This document shows positions 23,140-35,149 of a stretch of DNA of 64,000 bases, in pieces. Position numbers and translations under genes: made by a program. The notes beneath the pieces are model-generated. The model saw nothing but the letters and a program-made list of their open reading frames with translations, searched no databases and was not told where the DNA came from. Within the stretch, counting starts at the first letter, position 1. Every line of letters begins with the position of its first letter. The DNA lies in the NCBI GenBank assembly GCA_002205965.3, contig NADL03000696.1, positions 1,025,501 to 1,089,500 on the forward strand, written 5' to 3'. Origin of the DNA: Kappaphycus alvarezii. Its lineage: Eukaryota > Rhodophyta > Florideophyceae > Gigartinales > Solieriaceae.

Positions 23140-25760
23140 CGTTTTGCCACCTTGTGCCCTCAATGCGGCTCTCCTGCTACCTCTGATGTAAAATGTTCCC
23201 TACGGGCGGAAGCCCTCTGTGCTGACGCTCGCTACGGTAAGGCTATACCCACCCTCCACAATGCCCCGTACTCAGACGTGAATGCCCCAAGCACCGTACA
23301 ACAACTCCGGGACCTTCACACCTCCCCGCCAAGGCACGTGACTCCGCTTCCCGAAGATGTCCTCCCGCCGCCTCCCCGCATCAGAAACGCTGAAGTCGCA
23401 AAGGCAACATGCCGCGTGCCACGTGACACCACAGCAGTCCCCGACCGCACGCCCTCTCGGTGGTTTTACCGGCTCTCCAAGACCCCTCTCAGCCCTGAAG
23501 CCGTTGTCACTGGCCTCAGTGTCTTAACGAAACTGGTCACCCGGATAGCAAAAGGGTACTTTCCGGACGCAGTCCTCCCCATTCTCACTGCTGCAACACT
23601 GTTTCCGCTCCGGCCAAACCCCGGGAAGTTTCGTCCAATTGCGGTCTGATCAGTACTTCGGCGCATTGTGACGAAGACACCTCGGCGATTGAAGATTCCC
23701 GCGACTTCCTGGCCCCTTCCAACTGGCCAATGGTATCAAGGCTAGCATGGATCCCATCGTCCATGGTGTTTGCACGTTGTCACGCCGGGTTTCCTCTGAC
23801 CTGCATGTGGCCACCGTGCTTATTGACGCCCGCAACGCCTTCAATTGCGTTGATAGACAGACAATGCTAGACGTCCTCCCACCTCGTGCCCCTTCGATCG
23901 CTCGTTTCGCTAACATGATTTACGGTCGGACCCAGCCACCTTTAATCATTCCGAACCGTGACCGAACTCTGATATCTGGTGCGCAGGGCACCCAGCATGG
24001 AGACCCTGCTAGCATGCTGCTTTGCGCTCCCGGTATCCAGCCACTCATCCAGCGGATATCCCTAGCTAGAGGACGGCATCTTCTTTAATCAGTGGTACGC
24101 TGATGACGGCACGGGGTCACTGGACGGACTCCGGAGAGCCCTTCGGTCCGTTGCCCTGGACGGCCCGGCTTTTAGCATATTCTTTAGCCACCAGAAGGCC
24201 CGCATTTACTGGCCGCACATCACGCCCTTGGACAGAGCAGCTTTCCTAGGCGAATTTCATCTTTCCGAGTACGCTGGTGACGGCTTCGATATCATCGGCG
24301 CCCCGATTAGTAACGGTACATTCACAAAGGCGTTCCTCCGTTACAAATTTGATGCGTGTCGACGCGTACTGAAGCTTCTTGGCCACATCCGCGACACCCT
24401 CAGGTCCGTTTCTATATGCACAAACTCTGTGCGTCGGCATGCCGCGTCACGTATTTGTTAAAACTTGCAAATCCAAGACACGCCTCTGAGCCCGCAGCTG
24501 ATTCGACTTCCCGCAGCGATCCGCCCATGAGTCATTTCGTGACGTCGCGCTCACGGACTCAGATTTGAACCAAGCGTGTCTTCCGTTGCGCCTCGCGCGG
24601 TCAGGGTTTCTCCCTGATTGACCCCTTTCTCCACGGGGCAGTAGCTGGCAGCCTCATGGATTCAGCCCCTTCCCTCTGCGCACCGCGTCGTACTCTACGG
24701 CGCGATCAGAAGTAGTCCTTCGAAAGCGCGCTCGCCGCGACAGGCCTTTCTGCTTTGTTGGCCAACTGAAATTGCCCCTTGGTGAGTTTGTACGCCGCCT
24801 CCACGGTGGTCTTTTCGTTTCCGAACTCGACCCCTTCGACCCTACCGCCCTTGCCGACAAGCCCGTCAACCTCCAAACACTTTTAAATAGGACTCAGCAT
24901 GAGGCCAGGGCCAAGGATTTCTGGGAGGATGATCTCTGGAGGAATGTATCATGCCTGCGACATCACCCTGCTTGTAGGACCCGTCGCCGGGTACTAGGCC
25001 CTGTCTTCCACCACAGTGGTGCCGCTGCTTTCCTCCAAGCGCATCCGAGGGCTGCCACAAAAGTTTCCGCCGCCCATTGGAGCGTAATGCTACGCCGCCA
25101 CCTCTCTACGCCAGTCTACACATACTCGATGCCGTTGAAATGTAACCACTGCCAGCAACCGCTGGATGTCTACGGTGATCATGCAGCTGACATCTGCCCT
25201 TCTGAGTTTGGACATCAGAACCGTCATGACTCCATTCGGAACGCTCTCGCCTTTCACCTCTTTCGCGCCATTGGTTCGGACACCCAGCTTGAGGTTCCTG
25301 ACCTCATCCCTGGTTCCGAACTTCGGCCCGGGGACATCTTTCTGCATCCTAGCGCCTCCCCCACTGGCGCCTGCGAGAAACTCACTGCCTGTGACGTTAT
25401 CATTACATCGCCGTTTACGCCGGCCGCCGCTGCAGGTTTGACACAAGTAGCCGGCGGCGCGGCTACCAAGAATATTGCTGGAAGATTCAGAAGTTGGAAC
25501 ACGAGCTTTGCAGGCGAATGCACCCTGTAGGATATTCCGGGCAAAACCGACCATATCTTTCAAATATTAGATCACCCCACATTTCCCCTCCCCTCCCTCG
25601 ACCCTTCTCGTGGTACTCGCGACCTTGTTGTCCAGTTCCAGCCCCTCGCTTTTGCCTCCCTCGGTGCCGCATGCTCCGATGCCGTCTGCTCCTTGAAGGT
25701 TTCATGGACCGGGCTGCGAAGAAATGACACGTCTCTTCCACCATCTTTCGCCCGCGTCTA
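23140..25760 (+). mobile_element. Non-LTR retroelement with reverse transcriptase and zinc-binding C-terminal domain
   Basis: The longest copy of the family. It starts with a conserved pre-RT region (PDAVLPILTAATLFPLRPN and GKFRPIAV, 23150-23650). The RT core follows with motif A (IDARNAFNCVDR), motif B (GTQHGDPASMLL) and motif C (QWYADDGTGS, near 24100). The C-terminal domain (24772-25530) has HWSVMLRRHL, the pattern CxxC-PLDVYGDHAADIC, and GSELRPGDI. The catalytic aspartates of motifs A and C are present. Stops and frame changes occur near 23650, 23730, 24085, 24460 and 25530, so this copy is inactive. A complete 5' end and an endonuclease domain were not seen. Confidence 0.85.
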
Positions 25761-26820
25761 CAGCAGAACTTACTGTTCAGTACTGTAGTTGCATCGCACG
25801 GTATGGTCGTCGGCAGCGATGGCCATCATTTCGCGCTTCACATCACGTGACCACTGTGGATCATACAGTTAGATCTTTAATTCAATAGTCGGTCAGTCAG
25901 TGTGCACTCGAAATGGCAAATGAGTGAATCAATTAACCTTTACCCAGACCACTGCCATAATTAATCTTATCCCTTCCAGTGCTGCGATCACCATTCCACG
26001 AACGCACAAGCACTAACTCATGCAAAGCAAGAACGGACAAGAGCAAACACAAGCTCAAGCACTGACTCTCGGACAAGGACTACCTAACACTCTAAGAATT
26101 CCGCGAAGAAAAGCACTGGAGGACGAGGATCGGTTTCGAGTTCAGGGCCTGTTTTTTTCCTACTCGGTTTTTTTGGGACTGCGCATGGACCCGACCGATC
26201 TCAAGAATTACACTCGAACCCCGCACCGAAAACTCTACGGGTACCATCTTAGTTTCCCCCGACAACATACGGTAGACCCAGACGGCTCTTTGCCGGGAGT
26301 ACGGAAAATAAAATGTTAATCCCACCAGTTGATGCAGTTGTCCAGAAATTACATTTGTCATCGTTTAATACTCTGCAGGAAATGTAAATAGTGACCTTTT
26401 CTTTCTAAAATGCATTACGAGGGGACCGTACGGCCCCGGCTGGACCTATTGGGGTTCAACTGTGCAGAATTTGCGCTGGTTGATCATGACGGCAGTATAC
26501 GAAATGGAGACCTTTAATTTGATTTTTAGTATATCGCTGCACGAATGCTGACACCATTGTACGAAGCGCGCGAAACTCCGTGAAGGCATGCTTTCCCCGC
26601 CTAGCGGCGGTGCAGTTGGCAATGTCCTGGAGGAGCTGGAGGCCGGAGATGTCGATCTGGGCACAAACGTCGATCGCCAAGGGGCAAGGAAATGGGAGTT
26701 CAGAGAGCTCAACATGGTGTACTATATTATTTTGTACCTTTTGAGGCCTACAGTTAAAACGTCTGAACGTTTAAAGCACTTGAAGTTGATTGGTTGGTTT
26801 CAGTTGTAAGTTCTATGATA
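25760..26820. other. Spacer without recognisable gene
   Basis: Short ORFs at 26020-26319 (+) and 26456-26680 (-) are open but resemble nothing I know. A TACTGT-type motif lies near 25775. Confidence 0.4.
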
Positions 26821-29800
26821 TGTGATAGAACTTATGCTGTCTCAACTTATCAAGCTACCAAAAGTACCCGTAGAGTCGTAGCCTCAGAACCTTACTGGTC
26901 AAGCTATGTCTTTTGGGTCGAGGACATCATGTACTTGGAGAAAGGTAACTCTATATAGAGCAGGTCCGTAGCAGGATATTGTAGGTAGGGGTACCTGTAA
27001 AGCTATGGTATCCTACTTCGGAAGAGTCGTTGATTGACAGTCTTCGAAGTGACGATGATTAGGGATTAGGGTTCACTTCGCATTCCCCTCCTTTGAAAGA
27101 ATTCGGGTTGCGATAGTCATTCATTGAACGATACTCCACACCAGAACACCCACTGTGCGACAGGGTGTGAAACAATTCCTTCGGTTGATTATCGCGTTTT
27201 CTTTCACTTTGGTCAATGAGTCTGCTGGATTGTATTCGCTGCAGATCCAACCTACATCACTGATCTACAATTCAGTATAGTCTTCTCTTATGGCGTGGTC
27301 ATCAATCATTAGGCGCTTCTCGGTAGTGATTGTGTTCTTTGTAATGAATTCGAAGAGCGACTTGGAGTCAGTGAACATACGAATATGAGTGGGGCGCTGT
27401 AGTATTGTGTCCAAGTCGTGTTTCACTGAGAACGTGTAGTCCATTGCTTCAGTGAAGGCGATTGTCTCTACACAGAGAACAGAGCGAATGACTTGACGAG
27501 ATTTGCGCGTGCCAAAATGCAGTACGTTGCACATATCGTTTTTGTCGCATAGTAGAATCAAGAATCCGAGTTTGTTGGAGAGATCATGGTTGTCTGCGAA
27601 GCTGCAATCGCTGTAGGCGCAAAGGTAGATAGATGAAGAGCCAAGTGGGCGCCGGAATATTCCATGATCAGGGTATTTGTGTCCTTGCCGGACGAATTTG
27701 TTGATTGCTTCTATGACGAACCGACTAAAACGGTTTTCTGTAACTTGAGATATCATATTACCTGCAAATACAATGCCTGGTCTGATGTACGAGATCCAAT
27801 GGAGTTATTGGCAAAGGTATCTGTATTCTTGAAAGTTGAATCCTTTGGCAAGGTTTTAGCCTGTTGAGGTATTGTGATAGGGAGAGATGGATTCCCTTTG
27901 GTGCTGTTGATACTTGTCTACCAGCAAAGGTGAAATTGTCCATGTTGCGTGGCCTGGATTCGAATTTTTCTTCTGTCATCTTCCTAATCTCAAGGAATTC
28001 ATTTGTGCCAGCATGAAAGCTGTCATCAACATAGTATCAAGGTAATCCTGCGGGTCTTCCGTGTATCATTCGATAGAGAAGGCGGGTTTCTAGAGTGCAT
28101 TGTTTCATCTCTACGTCTTCGCGAAGGTGTGTGGTGATAGTTGAGTCCCAATAGTCTCTTGCACCTGCTAATCCGTATAGTGTTTTTAACAATTTGAGGA
28201 GGTGTTTTGAGTCCAGTTGCAGTTCCTCGGGTGGGGTGACATAAAAATCTCGTAGTAGTTTAGCTTCGGATTGTTAATAAGCTTAAGGCACGTCTTTTGA
28301 CTATATCCTGAAGCTGAAGATAGCTTCGAGGGACATGATAATGCGTACGGAGCTAAGATGGAGCATGAAAGCCGGGTGTACAAAAAAAGTGGAGGTCTTG
28401 GTTGCCGAAACCTATCACCACATATCGCGCTCTATATAGTTCATTTTTTGTGCCTTTGTGTCTGATGGAGAGCACAAAACTACCTCCCATCATATTAGCC
28501 TTTGTCGGGAGCTCTTCGCGTATCACGACCTAAAAAACTATTCGGTTCAGCAATCCCTGAATTTCTTTTGCTCTTACAGCAGCAAAGCGGGGGTCCTTTT
28601 TACGGAAATTGTTGGGAGTGAGCACTCTGATGAGATATGACAGGAGCTGGGGTTGAGTATTTCGCGATGGAGTACAGAAAGTAATTGATGTGCTGTAGTA
28701 AGGAGTTTCCATCGCCCTTTGAGACTTGCATTGTGTGGTCAATAGAACATTTGGCCTCTTTGTCTTGGCGTTGCACCCATAATTATTTGTCTAGGACATT
28801 CGTTACTTCGAAAGGGCCTCTCCATTGCTTATTTTACCCCTGCCAAATATACAAGTGGTCACTAGAGTTGATTATGTATCCCGCTGCTGTGGGAACTTGT
28901 TCGCGGAATGTGTGTTGCAGTCGACGTTCTGCAGAGATGTCTGCCATCTCAATACGGGTAATTTACATCGCTCTCATGCTGTCTACATGTGACAAGAGGG
29001 GTGTGGAGTGGGGAGGGAAGCGAATAATTAAGCCGAACACAAGAATGGAGGGTGTCAAGCCGTCGAGACCCTGAGCATCGCTCATTGCCGTGACTGAGAG
29101 TTGGAGGGCAATTCTGTGATCGATACCGGGAACATCCTAGGTAATATTATTGAAAATTCTCCGCACTGGGGCATGGTACCGTTTCCCGCATTTCAATGCG
29201 TTGTTCGAGTGGAAGCAGACAGTTTAAGTTCGATTACGGTAGACTTGGCGAGGATTTCAAATTCTTTTTCGCGGAAGATGCTGGCTTGGTCGACAAGCAT
29301 ATTGTCTGGGTAGCCGAAATATATGGATACTCAGAAAACTAAAACTGCGTTCCAAATAGTCTAGACGGACTTGTATGGGAGTAACATAGCGGGGGAAAAG
29401 TGGGTAGAGAGGTATACCACATGCAAAGCAGCATTTCCTTGAAGCAAGCCGAGGTCGAGGGCTATCCCGTGGTTGAAAACACAACCGGAAGGTGGAAAGT
29501 TACACGGAAACGATGTGGGCCTTTGCTGTATTTTTTACCTGTGCTTCACGCTCTGCTAATCTGTTTTAGTGTAACCCAGGTTTCAGGTGATGTGCCGAGG
29601 GGCTTTATACGCAGCAGCAACTTGCACAGCCTCGATGCGGATGGGTTCCAGAAGTTATTTTGGAGAAGTTTCAATCCTTGTATGATATAGAAGATTGTGG
29701 GACTATTTATGTGGTGAAATATTAGCTGGAGGCTGGTATAGCCATTTGGGTGTCCGAAGCCCACTTCTTGGTAGTGTGGTAGAGCTGTGGGTTTAGAACC

Positions 29801-30790
29801 CGAGTTGAGTGTGAAACTCACTAGACGTGCCGTCACTTGTCTTGGCGTCGAACGCCTAAGTTGGGTTGGGTGAACCAACAAGAACACACCAAGAAACAGG
29901 GAACATCTGAGTACTGAAAGAAACTACGGGGCTCGTTTGTCCTAGTTACATGAAGGGCGGCAGTGCTCTAATGGTTGCAAGTATGGGGGATATACCAGCG
30001 TCGGCAGTTGGTTTCCGTTTACTCTGTAGTGTCAAAGCTTTCCAAGGTTAAATAGGTTAGCTAAGTTAGAATAGTCACTGTAAGAGTAAAGGTTAAAATA
30101 GAAATACAAATAAATTAGCTTTAATACAGTAATCAATGGTGTGTCATGCCACGAGCTAGAATGGTGAGCTTACTCTGGCATGGTGAGCTGTCTGCGGTCC
30201 CGTGATCTGCACAGGGTAAGGAACCCTATTACAGTGCAACATCCTTACAAATACTTACTGTGACGTATACCTTCCATGAAATTGGCCTTACACGTAGGCC
30301 ACAGTGACATTCCATGAGGCTCGATAACTAAACCAAAAATAAAGGTCGTAACAGACTACTTCTGGCGACGCAGAGCCAATGCGCACCGTCGGGCGCCAGA
30401 AATAATTGTCCCAAATTTGGTTGTAGGCCACGTGCAATGTCGACAGGGCCCAAGTACTACAATCCTATCGCACGTACATGTGCCGCTGAAGTCTGGTGAT
30501 GGGTAATTTCCACCCGTATCGACGACTAGGGAGTAAGTTCTCAACGTTGTCCGCTACGAGGACATGCTTATCCAAGATTTCCAGTCCGACGAGTAGCGGT
30601 ACACCTACATCGACAAAATCGACATAGAATTCCAGAAACGAGTTGTCTGGAGTTAGAATACTTGTATTCATTGACCCAAAGATGATAAAGAAGTTCTCGC
30701 CAAACTTTAAGTTTTGGTCGGAGGGCTGAAGCTTGAGCTTCCGCTTCATCGCACGGCAGAGAGCTTTTGCTTGAGGGAGTCCGATACATT
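26820..30790 (-). mobile_element. Ty1/copia-like LTR retrotransposon fossil
   Basis: Read on the minus strand the parts appear in copia order: protease region (about 30790-30465), integrase (about 29690-28700), reverse transcriptase (about 28420-27760) and RNase H (27756-27265). The RNase H part is the clearest. A sequence of about 110 bases at 26955-27075 also occurs at 33764-33865 and is probably part of the element's LTR, so the element may originally have reached to about 33.9 kb. It is broken in many places, contains a SINE-like insertion between protease and integrase, and the PIF/Harbinger element to its right may be a second insertion. No gag was recognised. The two LTR-like pieces are clearly diverged, which suggests an old insertion. 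Confidence 0.8.
29710..30420 (+). mobile_element. SINE-like interspersed repeat, copy B, inserted in the Ty1/copia-like fossil
   Basis: This is the counterpart of 892-1640. Shared landmarks are TGGTAGTGTGGTAGAGCT near 29769, GGTGAACCAACAAGAA near 29867, ACTACGGGGCTC near 29924 and GGTTGCAAGTATGGG near 29963. The second tRNA-like unit is better preserved here: a 7-base loop between GGG and CCC, then a T-arm-like hairpin (TGAGT/ACTCA). The first unit is more degraded than in copy A. No ORF. It splits the protease and integrase regions of the surrounding element. Confidence 0.6.
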
Positions 30791-31239
30791 ACGGCTGTGC
30801 ACCAATGTTAAGGCAGGCGCCATTGAAATGTCGGGATGTGTTAGTTAAGCCCGTTATGGAGTAGTTGATCGGGATGTTAATGCGGTTACAATATGACGAG
30901 TATAGCTTTGGCTTTCCACTTCTTCAACCTGCAGTATGGATGGATGTTATTGAGTCTGGTGACTGAGGTAAGATGACATACGGTGAGGGTCGTGATGAGA
31001 CGAATGGGGACGAGATGCAATCGGGAGGCATACAACAGTGGGAAGATTCGGAGACAAGAGATGGGAGTGATGGAGAGGTGTTGTAAGGGGAGAGTATCAG
31101 TGAGGGTGGGGCTTTTGAATGGATGACTTAGACGAAGGGAGTATCCTCTCTCAACAAATAACCGGAAAATCCACGTGTATCGACAGGATGCGCTGCGCTG
31201 TCGGACTTTACAATGGCGCCATCATGGCCTAACACTTCT

Positions 31240-31888
31240 ACAACGTGTTCCGCAACCCCAATTACGTCATTGGCAAGCCCTTCCCTCACCCCAATACATT
31301 CGAGTGGCTCAGAAGAACGACGTCTGAGCTCGATCCAGTCCCTGCGTCACCACCTGAGAATGTACAGTCCACCCCACCCAAATGGAGAATGCTGCCGACC
31401 GCAGTGATATCTCACGAGAGGTACAGTCCTTCGAACAAAACGACAAGGAGAATATCCAGGAAAATACTGAAGACACCCAAGTCCGTCGAAAGAGAACGAT
31501 AGCTGTAAAAGCAGCAAAGTCTTCAAAGAAAGTGAAGCTTGATGCTGAAAACGAGGACGGTGCCATCAAGTCCGTTATGAACTCTTGGACCAAGAGGTTC
31601 GCGGAGGAAATTAGCGCATCAATTGAGGCGCCAAATGTTCGCTCCCATATGGGTCTCGAGCAAGCGCAAAGAGAATACATGCACCGTAAAGGAGAATATG
31701 AGTTGGAGTCTGTAAGAGTTCTGTTCAAAGAACTCGACCAAGGTAGCCAACAGTACAAAAAGGCACTGAAAAGGAAGCGTCTAAGAAAGCTGCTTAGAGA
31801 AGAGGAAAGCGAGCAAGTTACTGACGGTGCTACTCAAGATCTTGACGATAATGACTCTATTCAGCCTTCTTCCTCAGCACTACCTTGA
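31240..31888 (+). CDS. PIF/Harbinger accessory DNA-binding-type ORF
   Basis: The 168-codon ORF at 31382-31888 is highly charged. Its RRKRTIAVKAAK segment followed by a Lys-rich and coiled-coil-like C-terminal half resembles the C-terminal part of the Myb/NAM-associated proteins that accompany PIF/Harbinger transposases. A frame just upstream (from about 31240; NVFRNPNYVIGKPFPHPNTF) probably belongs to the same protein, displaced by a frame change near 31380. It sits tail to tail with a Harbinger transposase remnant on the other strand, which supports the pairing. In this superfamily the second protein helps bring the transposase to the element's ends; that role is family knowledge. The N-terminal SANT-like helices cannot be confirmed by eye. 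Confidence 0.5.
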
Positions 31889-31962
31889 TTTTTCTAGTAC
31901 TAGTCAAGATTTCCCCTCCCATATCTATCCCAGATAGCATCCGCCAATGCATTCTTAAGCAT

Positions 31963-33100
31963 TTAATGATCGCGTTTGTCATCAATGCCGTCAGCATTTT
32001 CACGATAAAAGTCTGCAGCCGCATAGGACTCATTTGGTGTACTACTAGTTCTCAACGAGACAAGAGAAACATCTGGATCAACGCTGACGGTATTATTAGT
32101 CCCCATGTTTCCATTCCTTTCGTGCTCTTCAATGATCATATTGTGCGAAATAATACAGACACGAACGATGTAGTTCATGTCTTCCGTGTACCATATTCTT
32201 GACAGATTGGCTAGAATATGCCGGCGACTAAATAGCATGGCATAGAATCGTTCTGTTCCTTTTCGAAACGCCTCCTGTGCTTTTGCAATGGTTTTATCCC
32301 TCTTCGTTTTGGGTTGGAATTAGTTTTGAGAAAGATCCGAAACGGCGGATGAATTCCATCCACGAACAGTAGAGCCACTGTATGACGCGTCCGGCCACTT
32401 TCACCTCAGGTTTGAATGGCGGCCACACTCTGACCCGAACGTCACTGAAAAGCGGTGAGTAATCCAGTATTTTCTGACGTTTATAGCGCCTGGAAACCCA
32501 AACTTGAGGCGCCAGATTCAAAAATCTATCGTCGCAGATGCTATCGCGTCGGAGCTCTGGGTCCCCGGACTTTCAGATGTTTCGTATCTGATCTGCGACT
32601 GCGCAGCAGTGCAGCTTCCATCCAGGGCAATGTAGAGAACCCAGAGCTCCGTGAAATCCTAACTTCGTGTGACATTCAATAATGAGCTTTACGTCGTCTA
32701 TTGTAGGCCTTCAAAGATATTCATCTTCGAAGCGATTGCAGACGGCGCGCACAAAGCGACTCCGGCGTTCTTAGTGCGTTGGCTCAGAGAGACGTGTAAA
32801 TTATGTCAAAGCGTGAGAGCCAATACCAAGACATAGTTGAAGTAACGCGGCCACTAGCTTCTGATGTGTAGTAGCAGATTTTCTCCCGATTCAATCTACG
32901 CCCTCCCAGAAATAGCGGTCAACTTCAAGTACGCCGTCGTGAAAATAATTATACACTGCACTCAACATACAAAATCGCCTTTCAAACTCCCTTTCCTAGA
33001 AAAAAGGACCCAGTTCTACAGTTGCATCATTGAGGCTGGACTCATCAATAAAATAGGCGTCGTGGATGTTACGACCATCCTGGGAGAGATCCACCGTGCC
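31963..33100 (-). pseudogene. PIF/Harbinger transposase (DDE_4-like), decayed
   Basis: On the minus strand the family's blocks appear in order: a THQKLVAALLQLC block near 32850, RFEDEYL and RPTIDDVKLI (about 32740-32690), GFHGALGSLHC (about 32660), PLFSDV near 32460, LFVDGIHPPFRIF (about 32370), AKAQEAFRKGTERFYAML (about 32290-32240), and IVRVCIISHNMIIEEHERN near 32150. The second catalytic Asp (VDG) and the Glu of RKGTER are present. The first Asp, normally in GSIDC, reads His. Several frame changes and stops interrupt it, so it is dead. Terminal inverted repeats and the 3-bp target duplication were not identified. Confidence 0.75.
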
Positions 33101-33646
33101 TGCAGACACCGCGCCGTCGCTTTCGAACCCTTTCTCGCATGCCAAGTACGGTCGCCAGGAAAGTGGTTACCGTGGCCGCAACACCAGCGAACGGCAATGT
33201 CTCGCTGTAGTTGAAGAGCATGAGGGAGGCTTTCACAGTGGTTTCTGCGTCGAAGACACCACTGCACAGACTCTGCGACATCTGATTGATTCGTCTAGCA
33301 GAGCAACGCTGGAGAAGTCATCTCCTATTCCGTTGTGGCTTTTTACAGGTTTACCGCAAACCAATAACACACGACCACCTGGAACAGTATTTTTGCCGAT
33401 ACAGTGGGTACTACTATATAGTGCTACCCTCGTACAGTACCGAGATGGTGCACTATACCGAATTGGGAAATATATAGTTCAGAGCAAATCGAGCTTGGTC
33501 ATATGGAGAAGCGTTCGTCTCATCGGGGGAACGTTTGGAAGCTTTGGTGTGGGTGCTAGGAAGGAATCTGTAATGGGTTTGCTTTTTTGGCGGAGTTTGT
33601 CACGTTTATGGCTGAGTGTTTCGTTTGTTTCAAATACGCGCCATTT

Positions 33647-33674
33647 TTGTGCCACCGGGTTGATGGTGGCACAA
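33647..33674. other. Perfect 10-bp inverted repeat (hairpin)
   Basis: TTGTGCCACC and GGTGGCACAA flank an 8-base spacer. The hairpin lies just right of the Harbinger remnant and left of the LTR-like relic. It could be part of a lost element's end, a small foldback or chance. Confidence 0.4.
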
Positions 33675-33763
33675 TATAAAGGTTAGCACTATTCATCTAG
33701 GCACTTTATCGCGACCCCCCCTGTACACCGTTTTGCAGGTCTCCGAGTGGAGAAGCCTTAATA

Positions 33764-33865
33764 GGATACTGTGGATGGGGATACTTGTTAAGCTATGTTA
33801 TCCTACTTCTAAATATTGGTTGAATTGCGGTCTTCGAAGTGGCGATGATTGGGGATTATGGGACG
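33764..33865. repeat. LTR-like relic shared with 26955-27075
   Basis: Shared blocks include AGGATA-T-GTGG/GTAGG, AAGCTATG-TATCCTACTTC, and GTCTTCGAAGTG-CGATGATT-GGGATTA. It probably comes from the LTR of the nearby Ty1/copia-like fossil, either its far LTR or a solo LTR. Confidence 0.5.
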
Positions 33866-33879
33866 CTTCCTCACAAGGC

Positions 33880-34610
33880 CACTTACAGTACGACGTTTAG
33901 TGAGCATATACAGTACTGCAAACAATGATACGATATCTACGCTTCGGTACAAATTTACAGGATACCAACCCACATATCCACCACAGTAAATTAACCCCCA
34001 TTTACACAATACTGAGAAGATAATATTCACTCGTTATTTACCTGTTTTGTACAGTACACGGGGGGTGTACAGTATATTTAACGGGGGAAAATTTGGGGTA
34101 ATTTATTATTTGGAATGTACTGTAATGTCATTTCTTGGAGTGAGGCCACATGTTCCAGTAGGGATTGAGGTGAGCAGTGTGTTAGGTTTACTGTACAGTA
34201 CAGGAAAGAAAACTTGGACCTTTATGTACTGTAAAGATTTATTGCACATGAGGCCTGCAAAAAAGACGCAACCCGACAAGGGCTGAACTGGGGAAATTTT
34301 GGGTAATTTATTAACTGGAAAGTACAGTAATTTCATTTCTGAACAACGGATGCCTACTCCAGCAAAGAGGACGAAAGAATATACCCCAAATGAAATCTCG
34401 GCGAGCCGAGAAAACAGGGCTAAAAAACTTCTGGTGTGAGCGATGTGCTTACAGTAAGTGACGACGACAGCGACGAATTCTCGAAGTGAACTATTTTGAG
34501 TAAGAAATGTTGCAGAAGTCTTCTGTGCGGCGGGGTCCAGCTGAAGGGACCGCCAAAGAGAGTAATTACTGTACCGTAGGATTATGTCGTTACAGTGCGT
34601 TACAGTATTA
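33880..34610. promoter_or_regulatory. TACTGTAC-type motif region with a diverged direct repeat
   Basis: The motif recurs at about 33885, 33911, 34050, 34067, 34118, 34191, 34227, 34322 and 34568-34605. A diverged direct repeat of about 55 bases occurs at 34083-34140 and 34290-34340 (shared GGGGAAA-TTT-GGGTAATTTATTA), each copy ending in the motif. No gene was recognised beside it. Confidence 0.35.
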
Positions 34611-34619
34611 ATTAAAGGA

Positions 34620-35110
34620 AACCGTCGCCACCGTTGTGGCGGCTCCAGCCCCGTTGGCGCGGATAAATACTTCGTTGCCAGGTTTCCGCGCCGTTCTCCC
34701 TCCCGCAGACACAGAGGTTCTAAGTTTTAGTCTACGAGTAAAGTAGCTGGAACTTACGCCGTTCGTAAAGCTCGGCCCCCGCTATCTCGCCCTTCCTTCC
34801 GCTCTAACCTACGCTCCTTTCGCTTTCTATCCGCTCTACACGAACCGTGTACAACACGGTCTTTGTGTGTGTGTGCGTGTGTTGTTGTGTAATCCATGGA
34901 AGATTACTATACTGTACTTATTGGTGTTGTAGCCCTAGTATCCGCGGATATGGGACAGCTATCCTTGAGGGTTAGCACCTCCGTGTGCTGTAATATCCAC
35001 TCGGTTGGACTGAGTGTGACCGCTGAGGGTCAATATATACCAGGCCGTTGAAGGCTGACGGAAGCCTGGAGAGAGGCATCGTTGCGATCAATTCTCACCC
35101 TAAGAACAGG
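34620..35110. other. GC-richer spacer, possibly LTR or promoter/leader debris
   Basis: The segment has a TATA-like GATAAATA near 34662, pyrimidine-rich stretches, a short GT microsatellite near 34865 and no ORF. It has the look of an LTR or promoter and 5' leader, but no partner copy was found here. Confidence 0.25.
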
Positions 35111-35149
35111 ATAGCAACAGCTAGTTTATACCGACAATAGAGCTGTCAT

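Noticed and set aside
27057-27075. Telomere-like GATTAGGGATTAGGG
   Set aside because: Only two units, and they belong to the LTR-like repeat.
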